Program-made: the position numbers and the translations under genes | Assembly (NCBI GenBank): GCA_024275575.1 | Contig: JAJRYV010000047.1 | Span: 1 to 40,788, forward strand | Source: a bacterium | Lineage (GTDB): Bacteria; Zhuqueibacterota; Zhuqueibacteria; Zhuqueibacterales; Geothermadaptataceae | Length of the DNA: 40,788 nt | Reading direction: 5' to 3' | Notes under the pieces: generated by a model | The model's database searches: none | Told to the model about the DNA's origin: nothing | Seen by the model: only the letters and a program-made list of their open reading frames with translations | Shown: one piece after another, positions 1 to 7,874 of the stretch | How the letters are laid out: each line of letters opens with the position of its first letter | How positions within the stretch are numbered: the stretch's first letter is position 1

Positions 1-15
1 CCCACCCTCAGGATT

Positions 16-132
16 TATCGCATAAAGCGATACCGGCATCATAAAAAATGCCGGCTGGGGGATGAAAATATGCCGTATATCGCACCTTCGGCGCTCAGGT
101 TCCGTCCCCGGATTATCCTATCCTCCGAAGGT
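16..132 (-). promoter_or_regulatory. Candidate structured leader RNA (unassigned class)
   Basis: The segment contains nested inverted repeats. ACCTTCGG (84-91) pairs with CCGAAGGT (125-132), CCGGCAT (33-39) pairs perfectly with ATGCCGG (48-54), and TATCGC (16-21) pairs with GCGATA (27-32). GGGGA at 58-62 can also pair with TCCCC at 105-109, which lies inside the 84-132 loop, so a pseudoknot is possible. I assign the minus strand because the region lies before the divergent edge of the window and no + strand gene starts until 347. I cannot match it to a named riboswitch class. It could instead be a terminator/attenuator cluster or the end of a leftward gene's control region. Confidence 0.4.
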
Positions 133-346
133 TGAGTAAACTAATAATCCGTAGAAATATATGTCAAGGTGCTAAGTTATGAATATACCATTTCGTGTGA
201 GGCAGAACATGAGTGGGAAGTGAATCAATGATCGTATTATTGCAGCAACCTGCATGTATCACCATACTGGCCTGGTTTCAAAAGATAAAAGATTCATCGT
301 TGGGGATATATTTCGGTAATATGGTAAAATTGCCAATGGGAACAAT
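133..346. other. Gap before the first gene, nothing assigned
   Basis: This is AT-leaning intergenic sequence between the folded element at the left edge and the first + strand gene. I see no convincing sigma70 promoter, terminator or small ORF. Only a weak GGGA run (338-341) precedes the ATG at 347. Confidence 0.5.
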
Positions 347-1567
347 ATGAACAAACATTTTCAAAGAAGAATAAAATTAATACTATTCAGCGTATTCATT
401 CTACTACCATGCACGCTCTTCCCAGCCGAAAAACCAACTCTCATCCTCGTCTCCTTCGACGGTTTCCGCTGGGATTATGCACAACGCGGTCTGACGCCCA
501 ATCTTGAATTTATGGCGCAAAGCGGCGTCAAAGCCAGCTCCCTTGAACCTGCGTTCCCCTCGAAAACGTTTCCAAACCACCTGAGCATCATAACCGGAAT
601 GTACCCTGAAAATCATGGTATAATCTACAATCAGATTGCTGACCCTTTCAGCGGCCGGCATTATGATATCGGCAACGATCCCTCCAACAAACAGGGCCGT
701 TGGTACCAGGGTGAGGCAATTTGGGAAACGTTGCAACGCCAGGGCGTCCGCACCGCTTCATATTTCTGGCCGGGATCGGAGATCGAAGTCGAAGAGCGCC
801 ACCCCGGTATTTTTGAGCGCTATCAGCACAACCGCCCTTATGAAGAACGTATCGACGGCGTATTGCGCTGGTTGCAATTACCTGAGGAAAAACGACCGCA
901 ATTCATCACCCTCTATTTTCACGAAACCGATTCTTTCGGGCATCAGTTCGGTCCTGACAGCCCGGAAATTAATATCGCCATTGCTCGCCTCGACACCATG
1001 CTCGGTCGGCTGTTTGCGGGATTAAAACAAATTGATCAATTTGCAACAACCAGCATCATCGTCGTTGCCGACCATGGCATGACCGCTATTGATACAAACC
1101 GGGTTGTGCGTGTTGATAAATTTCTCCATCGTGAAAAATACGAGACAATGGGTTATGGCCCGATGATCGGTATCAGGCCTGAAGCAGGTAGGATAAATGC
1201 TGTTTTCGAAAGGCTCAACAAACAGGAAGCGCGCTACAAGGTTTACAAAAGAGAAGATGTCCCGGCCTGGTTCCATTATTCCAAACACCCCTTTATCCCA
1301 CCGCTCATTCTCATCGCTGAAATGGGCTGGACGCTGACAACAGAACCGGTTGAACAATTAGGCAAAGGCAACCACGGTTATGACAATCACCACCTCGAGA
1401 TGCATGCCATATTTTTCGCCAGGGGGCCGGCATTCAAAAAAGGTTATCGCTGTGGTACTTTGCGTAATATCGACATATATCCAATGATCTGCCGGATTTT
1501 TAATGTCCTGCCTCGGCAAAATATCGATGGCAGTCTGGAGCGCATCGGCTTTATTTTGCAGGATTAA
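347..1567 (+). CDS. Ectonucleotide pyrophosphatase/phosphodiesterase family protein
   Basis: The 406-aa protein belongs to the NPP branch of the alkaline phosphatase superfamily, which hydrolyses phosphodiester or pyrophosphate bonds with two zinc ions. A basic N-terminus and hydrophobic stretch (about residues 8-26, ending near FPAEKP) look like a signal peptide, so it is probably periplasmic or secreted. The metal/nucleophile residues are all in place: D38 (SFDGF), the nucleophile T74 (KTFPNH), D195 and H199 (TDSFGH), D242-H243 (ADHG) and probably H353. The spacing between the first six equals that known for bacterial NPPs (36, 4, 47 and 1 residues). Length is normal. The substrate (nucleotide, phospholipid or other diester) cannot be read from the sequence. 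The start has only a weak Shine-Dalgarno sequence. Confidence 0.9.
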   Translation: MNKHFQRRIKLILFSVFILLPCTLFPAEKPTLILVSFDGFRWDYAQRGLTPNLEFMAQSGVKASSLEPAFPSKTFPNHLSIITGMYPENHGIIYNQIADPFSGRHYDIGNDPSNKQGRWYQGEAIWETLQRQGVRTASYFWPGSEIEVEERHPGIFERYQHNRPYEERIDGVLRWLQLPEEKRPQFITLYFHETDSFGHQFGPDSPEINIAIARLDTMLGRLFAGLKQIDQFATTSIIVVADHGMTAIDTNRVVRVDKFLHREKYETMGYGPMIGIRPEAGRINAVFERLNKQEARYKVYKREDVPAWFHYSKHPFIPPLILIAEMGWTLTTEPVEQLGKGNHGYDNHHLEMHAIFFARGPAFKKGYRCGTLRNIDIYPMICRIFNVLPRQNIDGSLERIGFILQD

Positions 1568-1606
1568 AATATGGAAACCGAAGCATTCCGGATGGACACT
1601 ATATAA

Positions 1607-1657
1607 AAAGCTTTGAACGCGGATTTGACGGGTTGAACGGATTTTCACAGATGCTGT
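1607..1657 (+). repeat. Dispersed intergenic element, copy A
   Basis: This segment starts with the palindrome AAAGCTTT, continues through a GGATTTGACGGG-like stretch and ends in TTTCACAGATG. It aligns with a second copy at 15260-15316 with a few small gaps: AAAGCTTTG, CGGATTT, TTTCACRGATG and CTGTC are shared in the same order. It lies in the gap between the NPP gene and the peptidase gene. No coding potential is apparent. Confidence 0.5.
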
Positions 1658-1693
1658 CCTTATAATTTTTATCAGTATTTTTAAGGAGAAATT

Positions 1694-3814
1694 ATGAAAA
1701 ATATCTGGCTCATCCTGATCGCTTTGCTTCTGCCCATTGACCCATCCCAAAATTTATTCTCACAAAGCACACCATTTTTAAGCGATACACAAATCCGTAA
1801 TTTAACCAATGAAATTTCCGGTGACCGCGCTTTCGAACATATTCGCTGGTTGACGCACTGGCATCGAAATTCGGGGATGGACGGTTATTTTAAAGCGGCC
1901 GATTATATCGTTGCGGCGGCAAAGGAAGCCGGATTACAAGATGTGCAGTTTATCGAGCAACCGTTATCACGGCCGGGTTACACGGCAAAGTCCGCCGAAT
2001 TGTGGATGCTTGAACCAGTCGAACTCAAACTCGCCGATATCGGTGACCATGCGCTTTATCTCGCCGATAACAGCCGCGACGCCGATATCACCGCCGAGCT
2101 GGTATGGATCGGTGATGCTTCGGAAAAAGCATTGGAGGACATCGACGTTGCCGGCAAAATTGTGCTCGTACGCGGCGGCCCCAGGATGGCGGTGCAGCGC
2201 GCTGTGTGGGATAAAGGCGCCGTCGGCGTGATCAGCTACGCCACCTCCGAAGGCCGCTCCATGCTCGATTTTCCCGATCAAATTGCCTGGACGCGTATCC
2301 CCAACTCCGACGACAGCACCAAAGCATCAACTTTTGCCTTTAATTTGCCACCCCGCAAGGGAGAAAAGTTGCGCCGGATTCTGCAGGCCGAATCCGAACA
2401 GGATTTTTTCGCCACCGGCAAACGCACAAAGGGCGGCCGTATTATCGTTAAGGCCAAAGTTGATGTTGACATCAGCGACGGCGCCGGACGCACCGGTTTT
2501 GTCGAAGGCTGGATTCGTGGCAGCAAATATCACGATCAGCAGATCGTGCTCACTGCCCATTTGCAGGAAGAGCAGGGTTCAGCCAATGACGACGGTAGCG
2601 GTTGCGGTAATTTGCTGGAAATCGCCCGGGTTTTCAATAAACTCATCAGTGAGGGGAAAATGGCGCCGCCGTTGCGCGATATCCGTTTTTGGTGGACGGA
2701 TGAAATTTATTCCGAATACCGCTATTTCCGCGATCATCCTACGGAGCCGAAAAAACTGCTCGCCAATTTGCATCAGGATATGACCGGTGCGCAGCAGTCG
2801 CTTGGCAGCCGCGTGCAGCATCTGATTTTTGCCCCATTGTCCATCACCAGTTATCTCGACGCGCTTTTTGAAAGCATTGGCACCTATGTTATTCAAAGTA
2901 ATAACGCCTTTTTATCGGCGAGCCGTTCCGGTCACGGGGCGAGGCCACACACGCAACCAATCTATTCCACCCGGGGCACGCGCGAAGGATTTTCGGCGGC
3001 GTTCGTCCCCTATTTTGGCGCTTCCGATTACATGTGTTTTATCGACGGCATTATCGGTGTGCCGGCGGTCGGTTTGATCAACTGGGATGATGATTATATT
3101 CACTCGTCAGACGACGATCTCGATAAAATCGATCAGACCCAGCTTGCCCGCAACAGTTTTATCGTCGCCGCGATGGCGCAATTTCTCGCGACTGCCGAGG
3201 CCGGTGATGTGCCGCGCCTTGCAAGCGAAACCTACTTGCGTGGCCGCCGCAGCCTCGACCGGGATCTGCACGCGGCGATGCAAGTCATTCAATCGAGCTC
3301 TGATGAGCAATCCTGGAAAGATGCCATGCTGCTTGTCGAGCAGGGCATTTTGCGGGAGAAAAAGGCGGTGCGATCGATTGCCGTTTTTGCACAGAAAAAT
3401 GCTGCGGCACAAAAAATATTGAAATCTTTCGTTCAGCGCTTGGATAATACGGCTAAAAATTTACGCGGTGATCTCAAAACCTTTTATAAAAATGTGCATG
3501 GAAGGTCTCCTGTAAAACTCAGTTATTCGGCTGAGGAAAAAGCGGCGATGAAACAAATTCCGGTGAATACAGATACGCTGGATGATTATTTTTCCAAACG
3601 CCGTAAAGTTCGTTTCCGCAGTGAACTACACGGTGTCATGCGGGCCGAGGTCTATAACTTCGTCGATGGCAAGCGCAGCTATTATGAGATTTACAAAGCC
3701 GTACGCGCCGAGGCGATGACTTTCGGCAAGTGGTACTATGGAGAAGTCAGTCTCGAAGGCGTCACCGGCCTGCTCGCTGCCGCAGTGGAGGCCGGAGCGC
3801 TGAAATTGAAGTGA
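1694..3814 (+). CDS. Secreted M28-family zinc metallopeptidase
   Basis: This 706-aa protein has a signal peptide (residues 1-24), then a protease-associated (PA) type segment around 130-190 (VAGKIVLVRGG), then an M28 aminopeptidase-like core. Core landmarks are TAHLQ (H289), ANDDGSG (D299), WWTDEIYSE (D336-E337), NLHQDMTG (D362) and a late YIHSSDDDLDKID. These match the order of the two-zinc ligands in M28 peptidases. Two details differ from the usual pattern: HxD reads HxQ and the EE pair reads DE. Beyond the core is a long C-terminal helical region, about 200 residues, that I cannot name. AAGGAG at 1681-1686 sets the start. It probably degrades peptides in the periplasm or outside the cell. 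Confidence 0.85.
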   Translation: MKNIWLILIALLLPIDPSQNLFSQSTPFLSDTQIRNLTNEISGDRAFEHIRWLTHWHRNSGMDGYFKAADYIVAAAKEAGLQDVQFIEQPLSRPGYTAKSAELWMLEPVELKLADIGDHALYLADNSRDADITAELVWIGDASEKALEDIDVAGKIVLVRGGPRMAVQRAVWDKGAVGVISYATSEGRSMLDFPDQIAWTRIPNSDDSTKASTFAFNLPPRKGEKLRRILQAESEQDFFATGKRTKGGRIIVKAKVDVDISDGAGRTGFVEGWIRGSKYHDQQIVLTAHLQEEQGSANDDGSGCGNLLEIARVFNKLISEGKMAPPLRDIRFWWTDEIYSEYRYFRDHPTEPKKLLANLHQDMTGAQQSLGSRVQHLIFAPLSITSYLDALFESIGTYVIQSNNAFLSASRSGHGARPHTQPIYSTRGTREGFSAAFVPYFGASDYMCFIDGIIGVPAVGLINWDDDYIHSSDDDLDKIDQTQLARNSFIVAAMAQFLATAEAGDVPRLASETYLRGRRSLDRDLHAAMQVIQSSSDEQSWKDAMLLVEQGILREKKAVRSIAVFAQKNAAAQKILKSFVQRLDNTAKNLRGDLKTFYKNVHGRSPVKLSYSAEEKAAMKQIPVNTDTLDDYFSKRRKVRFRSELHGVMRAEVYNFVDGKRSYYEIYKAVRAEAMTFGKWYYGEVSLEGVTGLLAAAVEAGALKLK

Positions 3815-3943
3815 GACAATGAAAAGAATGAATGTGTGATAGGGCTTGGGCTGTTTTTAGAACTCATTGTTGGAGAACCCCGGCACTGTGTAAATGCGCT
3901 GCACGCTTTTGCTGAATTAAAACTATATTCCTGCGGAGAATGC

Positions 3944-4831
3944 ATGTCAAAAATTTTGTTGATCGACGCCAGTCCCTATATTTTTCGCGCCTATTATTCC
4001 ATCCCGGACAGCATGAAGGATGCTGAGGGCAAGTCCTGCAATGCCATTTATGGTTTTATCAATTTTCTTTTTCAGGCAATTTCACGGGCAAAACCGGAAT
4101 ATATTGCCATCGCTTTCGACGACAAACCTGGCAGCTCATTTCGCCATGAGTTATACCCGGCCTATAAACAACATCGCGACCCTGTGCCGGAAGCCCTTTC
4201 AGCGCAGTTTTCCCTGTGCCTCTATGGCGCGGAAAACCTCGGATTGCCGATTTTTGTGGAAACCGGTTATGAAGCAGACGACCTCATCGGTACGCTGGCA
4301 GGGCAATTGCGCGGATTTAACCGGGAAATTTGCATTGTTTCCAGCGATAAAGATTTAACGCAACTGATTAAACCGGGCGATACTTTTTGGGATTTTGCCC
4401 GCAACCGGCGGCTCGATGAAGTTGGTGTCAAAACCCACTTTGGCGTGCGTCCTGATCAAATCGTTGATTATCTCGCACTCATGGGAGATCAGGTCGATAA
4501 CATCCCCGGCGTGCCCGGCGTCGGCCCCAAAACTGCGGTGGCACTGCTGCAGCAGTTTGGGAATCTGGAAAATGTTTTTGCGAGTCTCGATGAAGTGGTG
4601 ACGCTGAAAATCCGCGGCGCCAAAAGTATGAAATCGAAGCTGAAAGAGAATCGTGAGCTGGCGTTTTTATCGCAAAAACTGGCACGCATCGCTACCGATG
4701 CACCGGTCAATCCCTCGCTGGATTCTCTCGCCTGCCGCCCGGTTCGCTCTCAGGCGCTGGACGATATGTTTGATTTCTTAAATTTCGGCAATGCGCTGCG
4801 CTCGCGAATCACTCAACTGGAAAAAATGTAA
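3944..4831 (+). CDS. Standalone 5'-3' exonuclease (PolA N-terminal domain type)
   Basis: The 295-aa protein covers the 5' nuclease (FEN-like) domain only, with no polymerase part. Acidic metal-binding residues are present: D8 (LIDAS), D59-D60 (AFDDKPG), E110, D112 and D113 (YEADD), D135 and D137 (SSDKD), and D182 and D185 (GDQVDNIPG). A helix-hairpin-helix runs through PGVPGVGPKTAVALL. The family removes RNA primers or flaps from branched DNA. I chose the ATG at 3944, preceded by GGAG at 3934-3937, because the homologous region begins exactly there; an upstream in-frame start at 3836 would add 36 unrelated residues. The next gene, another nuclease, begins 22 bases after the stop. Confidence 0.92.
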   Translation: MSKILLIDASPYIFRAYYSIPDSMKDAEGKSCNAIYGFINFLFQAISRAKPEYIAIAFDDKPGSSFRHELYPAYKQHRDPVPEALSAQFSLCLYGAENLGLPIFVETGYEADDLIGTLAGQLRGFNREICIVSSDKDLTQLIKPGDTFWDFARNRRLDEVGVKTHFGVRPDQIVDYLALMGDQVDNIPGVPGVGPKTAVALLQQFGNLENVFASLDEVVTLKIRGAKSMKSKLKENRELAFLSQKLARIATDAPVNPSLDSLACRPVRSQALDDMFDFLNFGNALRSRITQLEKM

Positions 4832-4853
4832 GGCAAAAAAGCAGGAGGTTTTG

Positions 4854-5207
4854 ATGCAGGAGAATCTTTTTCATTACCGCGCCAAAGTCCGCAGTGTTTA
4901 TGACGGTGATACCTGTCGTGTCGATATCGATCTCGGACTCGGCACCTGGGTGCATAACGAAAGCATTCGTCTGTTCCGCATCAACGCGCCAGAAGTGCGC
5001 GGAGCACAGCGGCAAAAAGGGCTGAAATCCCGCGATTACCTGCGTGATTTGATCGATGGCAAAGAAATAATGCTGCAAACTGTACGGGATAAAAAAGGCA
5101 AATACGGGCGCTATCTCGGCGAAATTTGGCTGCAGATCGAGGGTGAGTATAAATGTGTGAATGATCTGCTCGTCGAAAATGGATTTGCGGATTATAAGGA
5201 ATATTAG
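4854..5207 (+). CDS. Thermonuclease (SNase-like) family nuclease
   Basis: The 117-aa protein has the staphylococcal-nuclease OB fold signature: YDGDT (D19), IRLFRINAPEVRG (R39, E47) and GKYGRYLGE (R86). These line up with the known catalytic residues D21, R35, E43 and R87. The position equivalent to D40, a calcium ligand, is asparagine (N44), giving an INAPE variant. No signal peptide is visible, so it is probably cytoplasmic. The very good AGGAGG at 4843-4848 fixes the ATG at 4854; an upstream in-frame start at 4791 lies inside the preceding gene. It is likely co-transcribed with the 5'-3' exonuclease. Confidence 0.88.
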   Translation: MQENLFHYRAKVRSVYDGDTCRVDIDLGLGTWVHNESIRLFRINAPEVRGAQRQKGLKSRDYLRDLIDGKEIMLQTVRDKKGKYGRYLGEIWLQIEGEYKCVNDLLVENGFADYKEY

Positions 5208-5293
5208 ATCAGTGAAAATCCTGAAAATCTGCAAAGCCTGTTCGTCATACCTGACTGTCAAAGAATAACTGAATAAGGATAACTTGCTGTTTT

Positions 5294-6154
5294 ATGAAAT
5301 ACGCCGTCATCTCCGACATTCATGCGAATATTTATGCCCTTGAGGCCGTTTTAAACGATCTCGAAAAACGCCGTGTCGATCAGATCGTCGTCAATGGCGA
5401 CCTGGTCAATCGCGGGCCGGGAAACCTGGCAGTGCTCGAACGGCTGCAGCAACTGGATTGTGTTTTCATCATGGGCAATCATGACGATCTCATCCGCTTG
5501 TGGTCGACGCGTGACCCGCAATTACCGGCGCAATGGCTCGATGATCCATTTTGGGCGGCGATCGATTATACAGTGAAAGAGATCGCCGACGCCGGCTGGA
5601 TCGATTTTCTCGCCACCATGAAAATGGAACACCGCATCGAGCTGCAAGACCTGCCACAAATCCTCATCACTCACGGCAGCCCGCGTCACTACCGCGATGG
5701 TTATGCCCCCTATTCACCACCGGAGATGTTTGCGCATGTCGTAGCGAATTTTCCGACAGATATTTACATCGGCTCGCACACACACCGGCCGTGGCAGATG
5801 GAATTGCATGACAAGACCTTTCTCAATACCGGCGCGGTGGGTACGCCATTCAACCGCAAGCCACAGGCGCAGTATCTCATTCTTGAGAATTGTGAATCAC
5901 TGTGGCATTTTGAGTTTTGCCAGGTTGATTACGACCGGCAAGCGGCGCTGGCGGCATTTTCCGGCAACGGTTTTCTCGAAAATGGCGGTGTCAGCGGCAC
6001 TATTTTTTATCAGGAGTTAAAATACAGCCGGCCGATTTTCGATCCATTCTGGCGCTGGGCAGAGAAGGAAAAAATTGCCAAAGACTGGCAAGCCTGGGAA
6101 ACATTTCTCGCAGCGTTTCCGAATATGCTCTGCCATGCTGAGGTTTCCGACTAA
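5294..6154 (+). CDS. Calcineurin-like metallophosphoesterase
   Basis: This 286-aa cytoplasmic-type protein belongs to the YfcE/PrpE-like metallophosphoesterases. Motifs in order are SDIHAN (D8, H10), NGDLVNRGP (D36), MGNHDD (N62, H63), LITHGSP and GSHTHRP, followed by NTGAVGTPFNRKP. This is the complete two-metal active site. Members cleave phosphodiesters or phosphomonoesters of small molecules such as dinucleoside polyphosphates; the substrate here is unknown. It follows the nuclease gene after an 86-base gap. Confidence 0.9.
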   Translation: MKYAVISDIHANIYALEAVLNDLEKRRVDQIVVNGDLVNRGPGNLAVLERLQQLDCVFIMGNHDDLIRLWSTRDPQLPAQWLDDPFWAAIDYTVKEIADAGWIDFLATMKMEHRIELQDLPQILITHGSPRHYRDGYAPYSPPEMFAHVVANFPTDIYIGSHTHRPWQMELHDKTFLNTGAVGTPFNRKPQAQYLILENCESLWHFEFCQVDYDRQAALAAFSGNGFLENGGVSGTIFYQELKYSRPIFDPFWRWAEKEKIAKDWQAWETFLAAFPNMLCHAEVSD

Positions 6155-6189
6155 CAACGCAAAATAAACCCAACATTTCCATATTTGAG

Positions 6190-6693
6190 TTAATCCGCTT
6201 CAGTCGATATTTTGCCGGTATTCTCCTCTGCCGATGATCCTGCTTCTTTATCCCCTGGCATCGCATTTGAATTATCCGCCCCAAACTTCATCCCCGGCAA
6301 ATCTTCCACTTCCATCAGCAAGGTGCGGTTGAAAAACGGATACAGGTCCTGCATTAATTGCCCTTTTTCATCCAGCAGCGTGATGATCTTCAATTGCGCA
6401 AATTCCGCCATAACCGTGGTTGCATCTTCCCCTTTGCCGATACGTAATTTTTTCTGTTTAACATTGAAAGGTTTGAGTGTCGCCGCTTTCAGGGTGAATG
6501 ATTCTCCGGTATCCTCATGGGTAAAATTGATCTCCATCAGTCCTTTGACCATGCTGGTAAACAGGTAACCGACCTGCATGCTGTTATCGAGCTCAACTTC
6601 ACATTGGATATGAAGTTGCGAGATATGTTCACCATCAGGGTTTTTATCCTCAGCCGGCCAGTATTTTTTAATCATCGTATTGTGAAAAGTCAT
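6190..6693 (-). CDS. Hypothetical protein, minus strand
   Basis: The 167-aa product has no family I recognise. It starts MTFHNTMIKKYWP and has alternating polar/hydrophobic stretches (LHIQCEVELDN, LMEINFTHED, LKIITLLDE) that suggest a beta-rich soluble domain of about 130 residues. A low-complexity acidic tail rich in Ser, Glu, Asp and Ala follows. There is no signal peptide or membrane segment. I chose the ATG at 6691-6693 because AGGAAA lies just upstream on this strand; an earlier in-frame start at 6747 would add 18 residues. It is convergent with the metallophosphoesterase and divergent from the EamA transporter, so it has its own promoter, probably within 6694-6887. Confidence 0.6.
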   Translation of the reverse strand: MTFHNTMIKKYWPAEDKNPDGEHISQLHIQCEVELDNSMQVGYLFTSMVKGLMEINFTHEDTGESFTLKAATLKPFNVKQKKLRIGKGEDATTVMAEFAQLKIITLLDEKGQLMQDLYPFFNRTLLMEVEDLPGMKFGADNSNAMPGDKEAGSSAEENTGKISTEAD

Positions 6694-6887
6694 GAACTGT
6701 TTCCTTTTTGCAAGATTGAAAAGCGATAAAAATTGAATTGCCCGCATGAATTTTTATGCGTAGTTTGTCTCCTTGAAATCTGTGCAGGCGGGAGGCCATT
6801 TTACAAAATACACACCAGCTTTGCAAGAAGAAGTTGTGACAATAATTGTGAGCTGATTTTACTTTTAAACGGTGAATCAGAATTCGA

Positions 6888-7874
6888 ATGTGTCAATTGA
6901 ACTCGGTCACAATTTCGTTGCCGTTTACTGCATTACCAAGAAAACGAGATTTCGTGAAACGATTAGACGCTATCACTGCCAAAATAAAACCCTTCAAACT
7001 GATCCTCGCTTTTATCGCAATTTATCTCATCTGGGGATCAACATATCTCGCCATCCGTTTCGCCATCGAAACGCTGCCGCCGTTTTCCATGGCGGGCATT
7101 CGTTTTCTGCTGGCCGGTAGCGGCATTTACTGGGTGTTGCGCTGGAAAGGCATTCCTCCGCCAACACACGGCGAGTGGCGCGACATGTCGATTATCGGCG
7201 CTTTTCTTTTTCTCGGCGGCAATGGCGGCGTGGTCTGGGCGGAACAATTCGTGCCATCGGGCTTAACCTCGCTGCTCATCGCCACAGTGGCGCTATGGAT
7301 GGTGCTGCTCGATTGGCTTTGGAAAAAAAATCCGCGACCGCAGCCGCAGGCAATGCTGGGAATTATACTCGGATTGTTTGGCATTATCTTTTTGGTGGAC
7401 CCCTTTGAAATCAGTAGCGAACAGGTACATCTCATCGGTGCAGCTGTCGTGATTTTGTCATCTTTTTTATGGGCGCTGGGTTCTATTTTTGCGCGCACGG
7501 CACGCATTTCCAGTTCCATATTTATGGTGTCGGCGGTGGAAATGCTGGCCGGTGGGTTTTTGCTGCTGGTCTTAGGCGGGGTGACAGGCGAATGGCAGCA
7601 ATTCCAGTTTGCCGGAATTTCAACGACTTCTGTCCTGGCTTTCACTTATCTCATCGCTTTTGGATCGATCATCGGTATCACTTCGTATGCCTATATTTTA
7701 CAAAAAGTCACGCCGGATAAGGCCTCGACCTATGCGTTCGTCAACCCGGTGGTGGCGGTGTTTTTGGGCTGGCTTTTGGCCGATGAAATCGTCAATTTAA
7801 AAATGGTTCTGGCAACAGGTGTGATCATCGTTGCCGTGGTGCTGGTCATTCGGGCGAAAGCAAAAAAATTATGA
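6888..7874 (+). CDS. EamA/DMT-family transporter
   Basis: The 328-aa membrane protein has about ten hydrophobic segments in two repeats (EamA domains), the usual size and layout of drug/metabolite transporters of the YedA/RhaT type. The first helix carries the typical LIWGSTYLAIR motif and the second repeat has FLWALGSIFAR and ALVNPVVAVFLGWLL-like text near the end (FVNPVVAVFLGWLL). Members export amino acids or other small metabolites; the substrate is unknown. The start is uncertain: no Shine-Dalgarno precedes 6888, and a GTG at 6954 would begin closer to the first helix, as in most homologues. The end overlaps the convergent gene by six bases. Confidence 0.88.
   Translation: MCQLNSVTISLPFTALPRKRDFVKRLDAITAKIKPFKLILAFIAIYLIWGSTYLAIRFAIETLPPFSMAGIRFLLAGSGIYWVLRWKGIPPPTHGEWRDMSIIGAFLFLGGNGGVVWAEQFVPSGLTSLLIATVALWMVLLDWLWKKNPRPQPQAMLGIILGLFGIIFLVDPFEISSEQVHLIGAAVVILSSFLWALGSIFARTARISSSIFMVSAVEMLAGGFLLLVLGGVTGEWQQFQFAGISTTSVLAFTYLIAFGSIIGITSYAYILQKVTPDKASTYAFVNPVVAVFLGWLLADEIVNLKMVLATGVIIVAVVLVIRAKAKKL

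Noticed and set aside
636-1025. Open frame of 129 codons inside the NPP gene
   Set aside because: It is a shadow in another phase of a well-supported gene with all its motifs in frame.
4809-5261. 150-codon minus-strand frame over the SNase gene
   Set aside because: It is antisense to a gene with clear catalytic motifs and a consensus Shine-Dalgarno.
3944-6154. Nuclease-phosphoesterase cluster as an anti-phage defence system
   Set aside because: No sensor, helicase, restriction or toxin/antitoxin partner; each protein belongs to a common housekeeping family.
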